Shown here: piece by piece, positions 14,595-21,371 of the stretch
How positions within the stretch are numbered: the stretch's first letter is position 1
Layout of the letters: each line of letters opens with the position of its first letter
NCBI GenBank assembly: GCA_934476315.1
Contig: CAKSNQ010000022.1
Coordinates: 1 to 26,624, forward strand
DNA: 26,624 nt
Direction: 5' to 3'
Source: an uncultured Eubacteriales bacterium
GTDB lineage: Bacteria; Bacillota; Clostridia; Oscillospirales; CAG-272
The notes under the pieces: generated by a model
What the model was told of the DNA's origin: nothing
What the model saw: only the letters and a program-made list of their open reading frames with translations
Databases searched by the model: none
Made by a program: the position numbers and the translations under genes

Positions 14595-15206
14595 ATGTTC
14601 TGGGAAAAATTCATCGGACTTTGCAACAAGCACAACACCAATCCCACCACCGTATGCAAGCAGAGCAACCTTTCGCCCGCCGCCGCCACCAATTGGCGCC
14701 GCGGTTCGGTGCCCAATGACACAACGATCAAGAAGATTGCGGATTATTTCGGCGTTTTGCCCGACTTTTTCGGGGAGGATGCCTCGCAGCCGGCGCACAA
14801 TAAAGCCTCCGTCAGAAGAATTCCGGTCGTGGGCGATGTCGCGGCGGGAATCCCGATCGAGGCGATCGAGGAATGGGACGACTGGGAGGAGATCAACGCC
14901 GATAAATTCAAGGCGGCGGATTACGTCGCGCTGAAGATCCACGGGGACAGCATGGAGCCGAAGCTGGAGAACGGCGACATCGTGATCGTGGAGTGCGGAA
15001 ATCCCTGCAAAACGGGGGATTGCGCCATCGTTCTGATCAATGGAAGCGAGGCGACCTGTAAGAAAATTCAGTTTATGCCCAGCGGAATCAAACTGATCCC
15101 GCTGAACCCGGACTATGATCCGATGTTCTTTACCAAGGAGCAGATCGAGGAGTTGCCGGTTCGGATTTTCGGAAAAGTGGTGGAGTCGCGGAGGAAAAAC
15201 TGGTGA
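14595..15206 (+). CDS. XRE/S24 self-cleaving repressor (LexA-like)
   Basis: The 203-residue protein joins an N-terminal XRE-type helix-turn-helix (about 10-58) to a C-terminal S24 peptidase domain. The expected parts are visible: the Ala-Gly cleavage site in DVAAGIP (A84-G85), the catalytic serine in HGDSMEP (S119) and the lysine in TCKK (K156). These are the same positions as in E. coli LexA, although the DNA-binding domain is of another type. Such repressors autocleave on contact with RecA filaments and typically control prophage or SOS-type genes. GCGGAGGAACC precedes ATG. No phage structural genes are in the window; the divergent beta-helix gene is the obvious candidate target. Confidence 0.92.
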   Translation: MFWEKFIGLCNKHNTNPTTVCKQSNLSPAAATNWRRGSVPNDTTIKKIADYFGVLPDFFGEDASQPAHNKASVRRIPVVGDVAAGIPIEAIEEWDDWEEINADKFKAADYVALKIHGDSMEPKLENGDIVIVECGNPCKTGDCAIVLINGSEATCKKIQFMPSGIKLIPLNPDYDPMFFTKEQIEELPVRIFGKVVESRRKNW

Positions 15207-15209
15207 CGC

Positions 15210-15246
15210 GACCGTCGCCGACGGTCCTCAGAGATTGCCGCTCTGA
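15210..15246. terminator. Hairpins between the convergent S24 and pnuC genes
   Basis: GACCGTC/GACGGTC (15210-15226, 3-nt loop) and a second smaller hairpin CAGAG/CTCTG (about 15229-15245) follow the repressor stop. No T-run follows on plus, so termination efficiency is uncertain. Confidence 0.45.
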
Positions 15247-15260
15247 CGGTTCTTCCTCCT

Positions 15261-15916
15261 CTACCGGTTGACAAAGCCGTATACGTCGTTGGCGAGAAAG
15301 GCGACAAAGCAGATCACGACCGAGAGATACCGAGTGCCCACTGCGCACGCCGGCGCCCGGAGGAGGATGAGCACGACGTCGTTCGCGGCGTATGCCGGCT
15401 CGAAAAACGGGCTACGCCGGAAGGTCAGGTAGACCACCGGAAAGCTCGTCGCGACCGAAATTGTGCCGGGCAGAAGGTTCGCCGTGTGGAAGTATTTCAA
15501 AAGAAAATAAAAGGCGGCGGAGATGACGCTCTTGAGAAGCGCCGGAAGCAGAGCCTTTTTTTGCTGATGGTATTGACCCGCACCTCCGATTTGTTTCCAT
15601 CGTACGGATGCCTCAGCCATGAAATGAGGGCAAAAGCCGCCATCGGCATGGACATGCCGAGGTAGGTAATCATCTCGCCGTAGTAGGCGAAGGAATACGA
15701 AATGACGCCGTAAAACAGGCTGAACAGAATCATGAGCGCCTGCCCGACGGGGTTGCCCTTGGCGTTGAAGATGAGCGCCGTCACGCCGACGAGGGACGCG
15801 AGGGGCGTTTGGATATTGCCGCGGTCAAACACGCAAAAGGAAATGAGAATGAGCGCCACGGACGCGCACCAGAGTGCCATCTCGCCCCGCGAAAAATAAG
15901 TAAAAATTTTCTTCAT
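15261..15916 (-). pseudogene. pnuC: PnuC-family transporter, interrupted by a -1 frameshift
   Basis: Two overlapping frames together give one PnuC-type protein of about 218 residues. The first (ATG 15916, GGAGG eight nt upstream) has membrane helices ending in ISWLRHPYDGNKSEVRVN. The second continues with LLKSVISAAFYFLLKYFHT and ends FLANDVYGFVNR at TAG 15261-15263. The switch lies at a run of seven A on the minus strand (15556-15562), and one extra A would restore the frame. PnuC proteins take up nicotinamide riboside or related vitamins by facilitated diffusion. After the TAG the frame stays open for ten codons (RRKNRQSGNL). A probable attenuator precedes the gene. It may be inactive, phase-variable or a sequencing error. 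Confidence 0.85.
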
Positions 15917-15927
15917 GTGATTCCTCC

Positions 15928-16018
15928 AAAAAAAGAAGCATCCGCAGGCACATCTTCCAAGACCTAACGATGTGCGAACGAATGCTTTACGCATCTTCTG
16001 CCCGGTGGCAGGTTTACC
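15928..16018 (-). promoter_or_regulatory. pnuC leader with terminator/antiterminator hairpins (candidate riboswitch)
   Basis: The minus-strand leader contains, in order: hairpin CTGCC-ACCG-GGCAG (16011-15998); hairpin GATGC-GTAAA-GCATT (15995-15981); and a larger two-part hairpin. In the last, GCATTCG (15985-15979) pairs with CGGATGC (15944-15938) around GCACATC/GATGTGC, and it is followed by TTCTTTTTTT (15937-15928) just before the GGAGG ribosome site. The second and third structures share the GCATT segment and exclude each other, as in transcription attenuation. I could not match it to a known NAD, preQ1, TPP or FMN aptamer. An in-frame ATG at 15994 extends pnuC through the leader but has no good ribosome site. 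Confidence 0.6.
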
Positions 16019-16023
16019 CGCTC

Positions 16024-16052
16024 ATTGTAACATATCGGCGCTTTTGTGTCAA
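16024..16052 (-). promoter_or_regulatory. Promoter of the pnuC leader
   Basis: On the minus strand TTGACA (16047-16052), 17 bp, TACAAT (16024-16029). The predicted start near 16018 leaves a leader of about 100 nt. Confidence 0.8.
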
Positions 16053-16089
16053 TAGATTTTGCGAAAAATCATGAGGCGGCAAAAGAGAA

Positions 16090-16132
16090 GGGAGGAGCTA
16101 TAAAACTCAAAGCGAGTTTTTTAGCTCCTCCC
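16090..16132 (-). terminator. Terminator after the membrane protein gene and repeat array
   Basis: A 19-bp stem with one T-T mismatch (16090-16108 with 16114-16132) and a 5-nt loop. The minus strand continues with CTTCTCTTTT, so it fits the minus-strand gene ending at 16248. The design (G-rich base, CTC/GAG near the loop, 5-nt loop) resembles the hairpins at 1899 and 2820. Confidence 0.65.
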
Positions 16133-16140
16133 GTTTCTGT

Positions 16141-16252
16141 GCAGATTGCGGTGATCGCAGATTGCGGTGATCGCAGATTGCGGTGATCGCAGATTGCGGT
16201 GATCGCAGATTGCGGTGATCGCAGATCACGGTCATCGAAGATGACGGTTATC
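16141..16252. repeat. 16-bp tandem repeat array, seven units
   Basis: The unit GCAGATTGCGGTGATC occurs five times without change (16141-16220). Two diverged units follow (16221-16236 and 16237-16252), the last covering the stop codon of the membrane protein gene. Each junction can form TGCG-GTGAT-CGCA. The period is not a multiple of three and the array is non-coding, lying between the gene end and its terminator. Confidence 0.95.
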
Positions 16253-16850
16253 CGCGGTTGTCCCGGTCGCCCGTTCCGTAGTCAAAATCCTTCGATTCCG
16301 GGGCGAACGAATCCTCCGCGGTCGTGTCGGTCGGCGCCGCTTGCGGCTGTGCGCCTGCCGTCCCTTTGGCGCGCTTTATGGCGGCGCGAACGGGCGAAAT
16401 GCACCCCAGCGCGCAAAGCGCGATTCCGACCGCCAGGCTGATAAAATAGCTCCCTGCAATATCCGGTTCGGCAAGGAAGAGGTAAGCGTTCCGCACGGCT
16501 TCACCAAAGGTAATCGTGAAGTCTACCTCGCCGGCTGCATACCATTCCTGGTAGGCGTCGTACACGTCCTTCGACAGGCACAGATACCACGCAATGGCGA
16601 TGACGAGCACGGACATGACCACCGAGATGACGATCCCGTACGTGCTTTCTTTTTTGGCAAACAGCTCGTACCCCTTGATCGCGCATACGACCGCAATCAG
16701 TCCGCTGATCGCGGCAATATATCCCACCTGCCAGAGGGCAAAATAGACCGCCCCGCCGACCAGCGCAAAGAGAAAAGCCCCGACGGTGCCCGAGACCCGG
16801 TTCTCCACAGTCATTTCGTTCAACTTCTTTTCCTGCGTTATTGTGTTCAT
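16248..16850 (-). CDS. Uncharacterised multi-helix membrane protein
   Basis: The 200-residue protein starts MNTITQEKKLNEMTVENR. It has about four membrane segments: AFLFALVGGAVYFALW, IAAISGLIAVVCAI, YGIVISVVMSVLVIAIAWYL and FISLAVGIALCALGCI. A hydrophilic tail rich in Asp, Ala and Gln follows. It lacks recognisable catalytic or transport motifs. GGAGG lies seven nt before ATG 16850; the frame is open upstream, but a promoter lies within that extension. The last codons overlap a diverged unit of the 16-bp array, suggesting the array grew out of or into the gene end. Confidence 0.85.
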   Translation of the reverse strand: MNTITQEKKLNEMTVENRVSGTVGAFLFALVGGAVYFALWQVGYIAAISGLIAVVCAIKGYELFAKKESTYGIVISVVMSVLVIAIAWYLCLSKDVYDAYQEWYAAGEVDFTITFGEAVRNAYLFLAEPDIAGSYFISLAVGIALCALGCISPVRAAIKRAKGTAGAQPQAAPTDTTAEDSFAPESKDFDYGTGDRDNRG

Positions 16851-16969
16851 AAAACAGCCTCCACGGTAAGTATTGGATAGGTTGACAGATCGGAACCCGT
16901 TGACCTGGGGGGCGGCAAGATTTCTCCCCCGATGACAAGTCCGCCTGTCCGCACGGGTTGCGTACGGAC

Positions 16970-16998
16970 AGTATACCATAGAACGGCGGGAATTGCAA
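16970..16998 (-). promoter_or_regulatory. Promoter of the membrane protein gene
   Basis: On the minus strand TTGCAA (16993-16998), 17 bp, TATACT (16970-16975). The leader is about 115 nt. The gap to the divergent response-regulator gene (16851-17187) also holds a small CCGGA/TCCGG hairpin near 17040-17056. Confidence 0.7.
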
Positions 16999-17107
16999 GT
17001 ACTGCGAGTGGAAAAACAGTCGAAAAATGGTATCATGGCTCCGGAAAATTATCCGGCAGACAGCGTGCCCTCCGCTTTTGCCATGGCGCGCGTTACGTGT
17101 TACCGTC

Positions 17108-17136
17108 TTGAAAAAAGAAAACAAATATGCTACAAT
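17108..17136 (+). promoter_or_regulatory. Promoter of the LytTR/GHKL operon
   Basis: TTGAAA (17108-17113), 17 bp, TACAAT (17131-17136), followed 51 bp later by the start codon at 17188. Confidence 0.75.
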
Positions 17137-17187
17137 ACAGATGAGCACACACGAAACAACCCAACAACACAAGCGGGAGGAAACGCG

Positions 17188-17883
17188 ATGAACCTCAAAA
17201 TCGGCATTTGCGATGACGATGCGGCGTAGCTGGCATTGACAGAAAGGCTGACGGCGCAGTGGGCGCAGGAAAATACGCACAGCGCGAGAATAAAGACATA
17301 TAAAAATGCGGAGAGCCTGCTTTTCGATTTTGAGGGCGAGAGCGACTTCGATATTTTTCTGCTCGACATCGAAATGGGCAATATGGACGGAGTGACGCTC
17401 GCAAAAAACATCCGCAGGAAAAGCGAGATGGTGCAGATCATCTTCATCACCGGCTATTCCGATTATATCAGCGATGGATACGACGTGGCGGCGCTTCACT
17501 ATCTGATGAAGCCGCTAAAGCGGGAAAAGCTCTTTGAGGTGCTTTCCCGTGCCGCGGCAAAGCTCACAAAGGACGGCAGGATGATAACTCTGAAAACCGC
17601 CGATGAGATCATCCGCGTGCCTATCCGCGAGATAAAATATATCGATGTCTGTAAAAACGATATTACCATCCACGCAAAGCGCGATATCACCGTCCGAAAG
17701 ACGCTCTCGGAGATCGAAACGGAGCTGGACGGCAGATTTTTCCGCACAGGCAGACAAAGCATCATAAATCTGGATTATGTCCGTCGCACGACGAAAAACA
17801 GCGTTACCCTTGCGGGCGGAGATGAAGTGCCCCTGCCACGCGGCGCCTATGAAGCGATAAACCGCGCGATTATCGCGATGTAA
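17188..17883 (+). pseudogene. LytTR-family response regulator with amber codon 14
   Basis: ATG 17188 (GGGAGGA eight nt upstream) opens the receiver domain as MNLKIGICDDDAA and is followed by TAG at codon 14 (17227-17229). The same frame then runs on for 218 residues. It carries the phosphoacceptor aspartate in FLLDIEMGNMDG (about D60), the conserved lysine in LMKPLKREK (about K108) and a complete LytTR DNA-binding domain (IKYIDVCKNDITIH to FFRTGRQSIINLDYVRR). CAG to TAG is the obvious lesion, since Gln fits there. Restart at TTG 17236 would lose the acidic pocket needed for phosphorylation but keep the DNA-binding domain. It regulates, by inference, the ABC gene whose promoter carries LytTR-like repeats. 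Confidence 0.85.
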
Positions 17884-17900
17884 AGAAGGAGAAGCGATAG

Positions 17901-18566
17901 ATGATGAGGCTGAGAACAAAATACGATAGAAGAATCGTCGAATATCAGCGCGAGCTGATCGAAACGCATTATGCCGAGGTGGAAACGATGTATCAGCAGA
18001 TGCGCCGCTGGCGGCATGATTACCGCAATCATATCGCCGTGATGAAGGCTTATGCGGAGGGCGGCAACCTCGATGCAATCAAGAAATATCTCGACGCGCT
18101 TGATACCGACCTGAAAACCGTTGACACCGTGATAAAGACGGGCAACGCCATGGCGGATGCCATCCTCAACAGCAAAATTTCGCTTGCCAAATCCAAGGGA
18201 ATCGAGGTGAAGGCGACCGCGCACATCCCCGTGGCGCTGAAAATCAGCGATCTCGACCTCTGCGTTATCATCGGCAACCTTTTTGATAATGCGATCGATG
18301 CCAGCATGGCTCTGCCGGAGGGAAACCGCATCATACGCGTGTACATGGATATGAAGGGCACACAGCTTTATATCTCGTTTACAAACTTTACGGCAGGGAA
18401 AAAGCTAAAGAAGAAAAACGGGCTTTTCACCTCCACCAAGCGCGACGGCTCGCACGGCTTCGGGCTTGTCAGCATAGACGAGGTGGTCAGCAAATACGGC
18501 GGCTATCTCTCGCGCAACAGCGAGGACGGCGCGTTTACGACCGAAATCCTGCTCCCGCAGAAGTGA
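17901..18566 (+). CDS. GHKL-type sensor histidine kinase without membrane domain
   Basis: The 221-residue protein belongs to the family of kinases paired with LytTR regulators. The phosphorylatable histidine is in WRHDYRNH (about H39), the N-box is NLFDNAIDA (126-134), and the ATP-lid glycines are in GSHGFGL (183-189). AgrC-like members normally carry an N-terminal membrane sensor of about 200 residues; here the protein starts with a short helix just before the H-box and is soluble. AAGGAGAAG precedes ATG 17901, 17 bp after the regulator stop, so the two form an operon. How it senses a signal is unclear; it may rely on a partner membrane protein. Confidence 0.92.
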   Translation: MMRLRTKYDRRIVEYQRELIETHYAEVETMYQQMRRWRHDYRNHIAVMKAYAEGGNLDAIKKYLDALDTDLKTVDTVIKTGNAMADAILNSKISLAKSKGIEVKATAHIPVALKISDLDLCVIIGNLFDNAIDASMALPEGNRIIRVYMDMKGTQLYISFTNFTAGKKLKKKNGLFTSTKRDGSHGFGLVSIDEVVSKYGGYLSRNSEDGAFTTEILLPQK

Positions 18567-18575
18567 TTATTACAG

Positions 18576-18638
18576 TTCATCACAAAATAAGAGCGATTCG
18601 TCACAAAAAACGCCGGGTCGCTTTTTTCGTGATATGAT
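18576..18638 (+). promoter_or_regulatory. Tandem LytTR-like operator and promoter of the ABC gene
   Basis: Two direct repeats, TTCATCACAAAA (18576-18587) and TTCGTCACAAAA (18597-18608), are 21 bp apart, two helical turns. This is the layout of LytTR binding sites. A TATGAT -10 (18633-18638) lies downstream. The -35 position, right after the second repeat, has no consensus, as expected for an activator-dependent promoter. A weak hairpin AGCGA/TCGCT with T6 overlaps and may end the kinase transcript. Confidence 0.7.
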
Positions 18639-18670
18639 GTAGGTGTAAACCAAAAAGGGAGGGAAACACC

Positions 18671-20512
18671 TTGACAAAAGAAAAGATCAAAAAGGAAAAG
18701 CCAAAGAAGCCGAAATACAATATGTGGCAGAACAGCTGTTGGATGATCGGCATGGCATGGAGAATCAAGGAGAAGAAGGTCATCTTCCTCTGTCTTGCGC
18801 AGGTCGTCATTGCGCTGGGGTTGAACCTTGTTTCGCTTTTCATTTCTCCCGCGGTCATCTCTGCGGTTGAAACGCAGAAATCGCTTACTTATCTGCTTGT
18901 CACGATACTTGTTTTCGTCGGCGCGACGATGCTTCTGAATTGCGCAAATTCGTATGTCGGAGAAAACGCGCTGTACGGGCGCATTACGATAAGGTCATAT
19001 ATCATAGGACTGATATGCGGCAAGATGATGACAACGTCATATCCGAACACCGAAAAAAAAGAATTCCGCAACCTCGTGCATAGCGCTGCCAATGCTACGA
19101 TGAACAACAGAGCCGCAACAGAGGCGGTATGGAACACCTTTGTCGAGCTTCTGAAAAATGTTCTCTGCTTTGCCATCTACCTTGCCATGCTCTCCGGGCT
19201 TGACCTTTGGGTCGCCGCCGTGGTGCTCGTCACATCGGTCATCGGCTTTTTTGCGAGTAAGAAGGTCGGCGGCTTTTCATACAGACACCGCGAGGAGTTT
19301 TCCGAGCAGGGGAACCGGATGTACTACGTAAACAATGTAGGCTCAAGTACGGAATATGCCAAGGACCTGCGCATTTTCGGGGTGAAACCGTGGCTTACGG
19401 AAATTTACGACAAGGCAAAGGACCTCACCCTTGCCCTGAAACGCAAGGAGCAGAACGTCAATATGATAAGCTCTGTTTCGGATATTGTCCTCACGTTCCT
19501 GCGCAACGGTATCGCGTACGCGTATCTTATCCATATGGCGATCGCGGGCAACCTTTCGGCGGCTGAGTTTGTGCTTTACTTTGCCACATTCAGCGGGTTC
19601 ACGGGATGGGTCCGGGGCATCCTCGGAAATGTAAATACGCTTCACAGACAAAGCCTTGACCTGTCGACCGTCCGCGAGATGCTGGAATATCCCGAAATGT
19701 TCCGGTTTGAGGACGGCGAGCCGCTTGAAATCGACCCGAACGGAAAATACGAGATCAAACTGGAAAACATCACCTTCCGCTACCCGGGAACGGAGCGGGA
19801 CGTGCTGAAAAACATAAATCTGACGCTCCATCCGGGCGAAAAGCTCGCGGTGGTCGGCATGAACGGAGCGGGAAAAACGACGCTCGTCCGCCTTGCCTGC
19901 GGTTTCTACGACCCGACGGAGGGCAGGGTACTGCTGAACGGCGAGGACATCAGAAAATACAACCGCCGCGATTATTATAAGCACTTTTCCGCAGTATTTC
20001 AGGATTTCGATATCATCGCCGCATCGATCGCGCAGAATGTGGCGCAGGATGCGGACGGAGGGCTGGACATGGATGCCGTCCGCAGTTGCGTCGCCAAAGC
20101 CGGGCTTTGCGAAAAGATAGAGTCGCTTCCCGAAAAATACGATACCAAGCTCGTGCGCGATGTTTATGAGGATGCGGTTGCGCTCTCGGGCGGCGAGACG
20201 CAGAGGCTTATGCTCGCCCGCGCGCTCTATAAGAACGCGCCGGTGCTCATTCTCGACGAGCCGACGGCGGCGCTCGACCCGGTCGCTGAATCCGAGATTT
20301 ATTCCAGATTCAGCGAGATGGTCACGGACAGAACCGCGGTATATATCAGCCATCGGCTGTCCTCCTGCCGCTTCTGCGACAAGATTGCGGTATTCGACCG
20401 CGGCGCTGTTGTCCAGGTCGGCGCGCACGATGCGCTCCTTGCCGACGCGGGAGGGAAGTACCACGAGCTGTGGCATGCGCAGGCGCAGTATTATGACGAA
20501 AAACAGAAATAA
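18671..20512 (+). CDS. ABC transporter, fused membrane and ATPase domains (exporter type)
   Basis: The 613-residue protein starts at TTG 18671 (GGGAGGG about 8 nt upstream) with a lysine-rich N-terminus. About six membrane helices follow (35-320), then one ATPase domain: Walker A GMNGAGKTT (396-404), Q-loop VFQDFD (442-447), signature LSGGE (505-509), Walker B LILDEPTAALD (526-536) and H-loop H561. This is a half-transporter of the multidrug/peptide/lipid exporter class, working as a dimer. No C39 peptidase domain is present, so it is not a bacteriocin-processing exporter. It lies directly after the kinase gene behind the putative LytTR operator, so it is the likely output of that system. Substrate unknown. 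Confidence 0.93.
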   Translation: MTKEKIKKEKPKKPKYNMWQNSCWMIGMAWRIKEKKVIFLCLAQVVIALGLNLVSLFISPAVISAVETQKSLTYLLVTILVFVGATMLLNCANSYVGENALYGRITIRSYIIGLICGKMMTTSYPNTEKKEFRNLVHSAANATMNNRAATEAVWNTFVELLKNVLCFAIYLAMLSGLDLWVAAVVLVTSVIGFFASKKVGGFSYRHREEFSEQGNRMYYVNNVGSSTEYAKDLRIFGVKPWLTEIYDKAKDLTLALKRKEQNVNMISSVSDIVLTFLRNGIAYAYLIHMAIAGNLSAAEFVLYFATFSGFTGWVRGILGNVNTLHRQSLDLSTVREMLEYPEMFRFEDGEPLEIDPNGKYEIKLENITFRYPGTERDVLKNINLTLHPGEKLAVVGMNGAGKTTLVRLACGFYDPTEGRVLLNGEDIRKYNRRDYYKHFSAVFQDFDIIAASIAQNVAQDADGGLDMDAVRSCVAKAGLCEKIESLPEKYDTKLVRDVYEDAVALSGGETQRLMLARALYKNAPVLILDEPTAALDPVAESEIYSRFSEMVTDRTAVYISHRLSSCRFCDKIAVFDRGAVVQVGAHDALLADAGGKYHELWHAQAQYYDEKQK

Positions 20513-20562
20513 ATCCGGCAGGTCTGCGTTCTGAGCCCTGGAACTGCCAAAGAGAGACAAGT

Positions 20563-20586
20563 CCCCCGACCGCAAAAAGTCGGGGG
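20563..20586 (+). terminator. Hairpin after the ABC gene
   Basis: CCCCCGAC (20563-20570) pairs with GTCGGGGG (20579-20586) around an 8-nt A-rich loop. No T-run follows. The remaining sequence to the promoter at 20722 shows nothing further. Confidence 0.5.
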
Positions 20587-20721
20587 CTGTTACTGTCGTC
20601 AGGGACATGCGGTGCTTCTGACCTTGGGGCATCAATGGATGAATTTGCAATCGCCTTTCCCGTCGTATGCGGCGAACGGAACTGGCGGCAGGCGCGGCGC
20701 CGGGAAATGCCAGCAAACCTA

Positions 20722-20750
20722 TTGAAAACCGCATGCCTGTGTGGTATAAT
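20722..20750 (+). promoter_or_regulatory. Promoter of the leader peptide and acetyltransferase
   Basis: TTGAAA (20722-20727), 17 bp, TATAAT (20745-20750). Transcription should start near 20757. Confidence 0.8.
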
Positions 20751-20784
20751 ATGCGTAAAGTACAAGACAGAAAGGGTGGTTTTT

Positions 20785-20823
20785 ATGAAAATGAGTCGTG
20801 TATGGAGGGTTCACGCTTTCTAA
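20785..20823 (+). CDS. 12-residue leader peptide upstream of the GNAT gene
   Basis: ATG 20785 opens MKMSRVWRVHAF and ends at TAA 20821-20823. GAAAGGGTGG lies 5-10 nt upstream, and the promoter starts the transcript about 28 nt before. The second half of the frame and its stop codon lie in a hairpin (20804-20829). This is the layout of regulatory leader peptides ahead of inducible resistance genes. Translation is an inference. Confidence 0.6.
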   Translation: MKMSRVWRVHAF

Positions 20824-20847
20824 CCCTCCGAATATATTTTTGGAGGA
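20804..20847 (+). promoter_or_regulatory. Mutually exclusive hairpins controlling the GNAT ribosome site
   Basis: Arm 1 GGAGGGTT (20804-20811, inside the leader frame) pairs with arm 2 AACCCTCC (20822-20829). The CCTCC of arm 2 (20825-20829) is also complementary to the acetyltransferase ribosome site GGAGG (20842-20846). When arm 1 is free to pair, the ribosome site is open; when arm 1 is covered by a translating ribosome, arm 2 could mask it. Predicted from complementarity only. Confidence 0.55.
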
Positions 20848-20853
20848 AACAAA

Positions 20854-21336
20854 ATGGAAAACCAGATCACCAGCCGTGAGGAAATCACGGAAAACGACAA
20901 AATCCCCTTTACTGTGGAGGTTCTGAGAGATCCCGCCGACCGACAGCTTTTGAAGCTGGAAAATGACTTCAAAAAGTGCATAGGCGAGGAACCACTGACC
21001 GAGGAAAAGCAGAGCCTGCTTCAGTGTGCTATGGAGAAGGGCAAGATCACCTTCTTTGTTGCCAGACAGGGCGGCAGGGCTGTCGGTATGTGCAGCGTTG
21101 CGAAGTGCTACTCCACTTTCTCCTGTTCAGACACCGGCGTATACGAAGATTTTTACATCGAACCGACCTTCCGGGGCAGGGGCATCGCGCGGAAGCTGGC
21201 GGAGGCGGCACAGAGATGGTGTCGGGATAACGGCATCCCGAGCCTTACCGTATGCTGTGCGCCGTGCGATGAGAAAATGTATCGGGCGCTTGGCTTTGAC
21301 GTGTGCCTCGGTACGACTTTTGCGCACCTCGGATAA
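20854..21336 (+). CDS. GNAT-family N-acetyltransferase
   Basis: The 160-residue protein contains the acetyl-CoA binding motif A, EDFYIEPTFRGRGIARKLAE, with the R-x-x-G-x-G loop FRGRGIA, preceded by ITFFVARQGGRAVGMCSV and followed by LGF near the C-terminus (YRALGFDV). GNAT enzymes transfer an acetyl group from acetyl-CoA to amines of drugs, metabolites or proteins. The acceptor cannot be read from the sequence. GGAGGA seven nt before ATG 20854 is a strong site. The upstream leader peptide and competing hairpins suggest induction by something that affects ribosomes. A strong terminator follows at 21372. Confidence 0.9.
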   Translation: MENQITSREEITENDKIPFTVEVLRDPADRQLLKLENDFKKCIGEEPLTEEKQSLLQCAMEKGKITFFVARQGGRAVGMCSVAKCYSTFSCSDTGVYEDFYIEPTFRGRGIARKLAEAAQRWCRDNGIPSLTVCCAPCDEKMYRALGFDVCLGTTFAHLG

Positions 21337-21371
21337 CTGGCAAGCTGCCGGCGGTTGGGATGTGACAACGC

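Noticed and set aside
16141..16252. Tandem array as CRISPR or plasmid iterons
   Set aside because: Units are contiguous without spacers, and no replication initiator or cas gene is nearby.
19343..20734. Long minus-strand open frame opposite the ABC transporter
   Set aside because: Mirror of a clear ABC ATPase; no ribosome site or domain.
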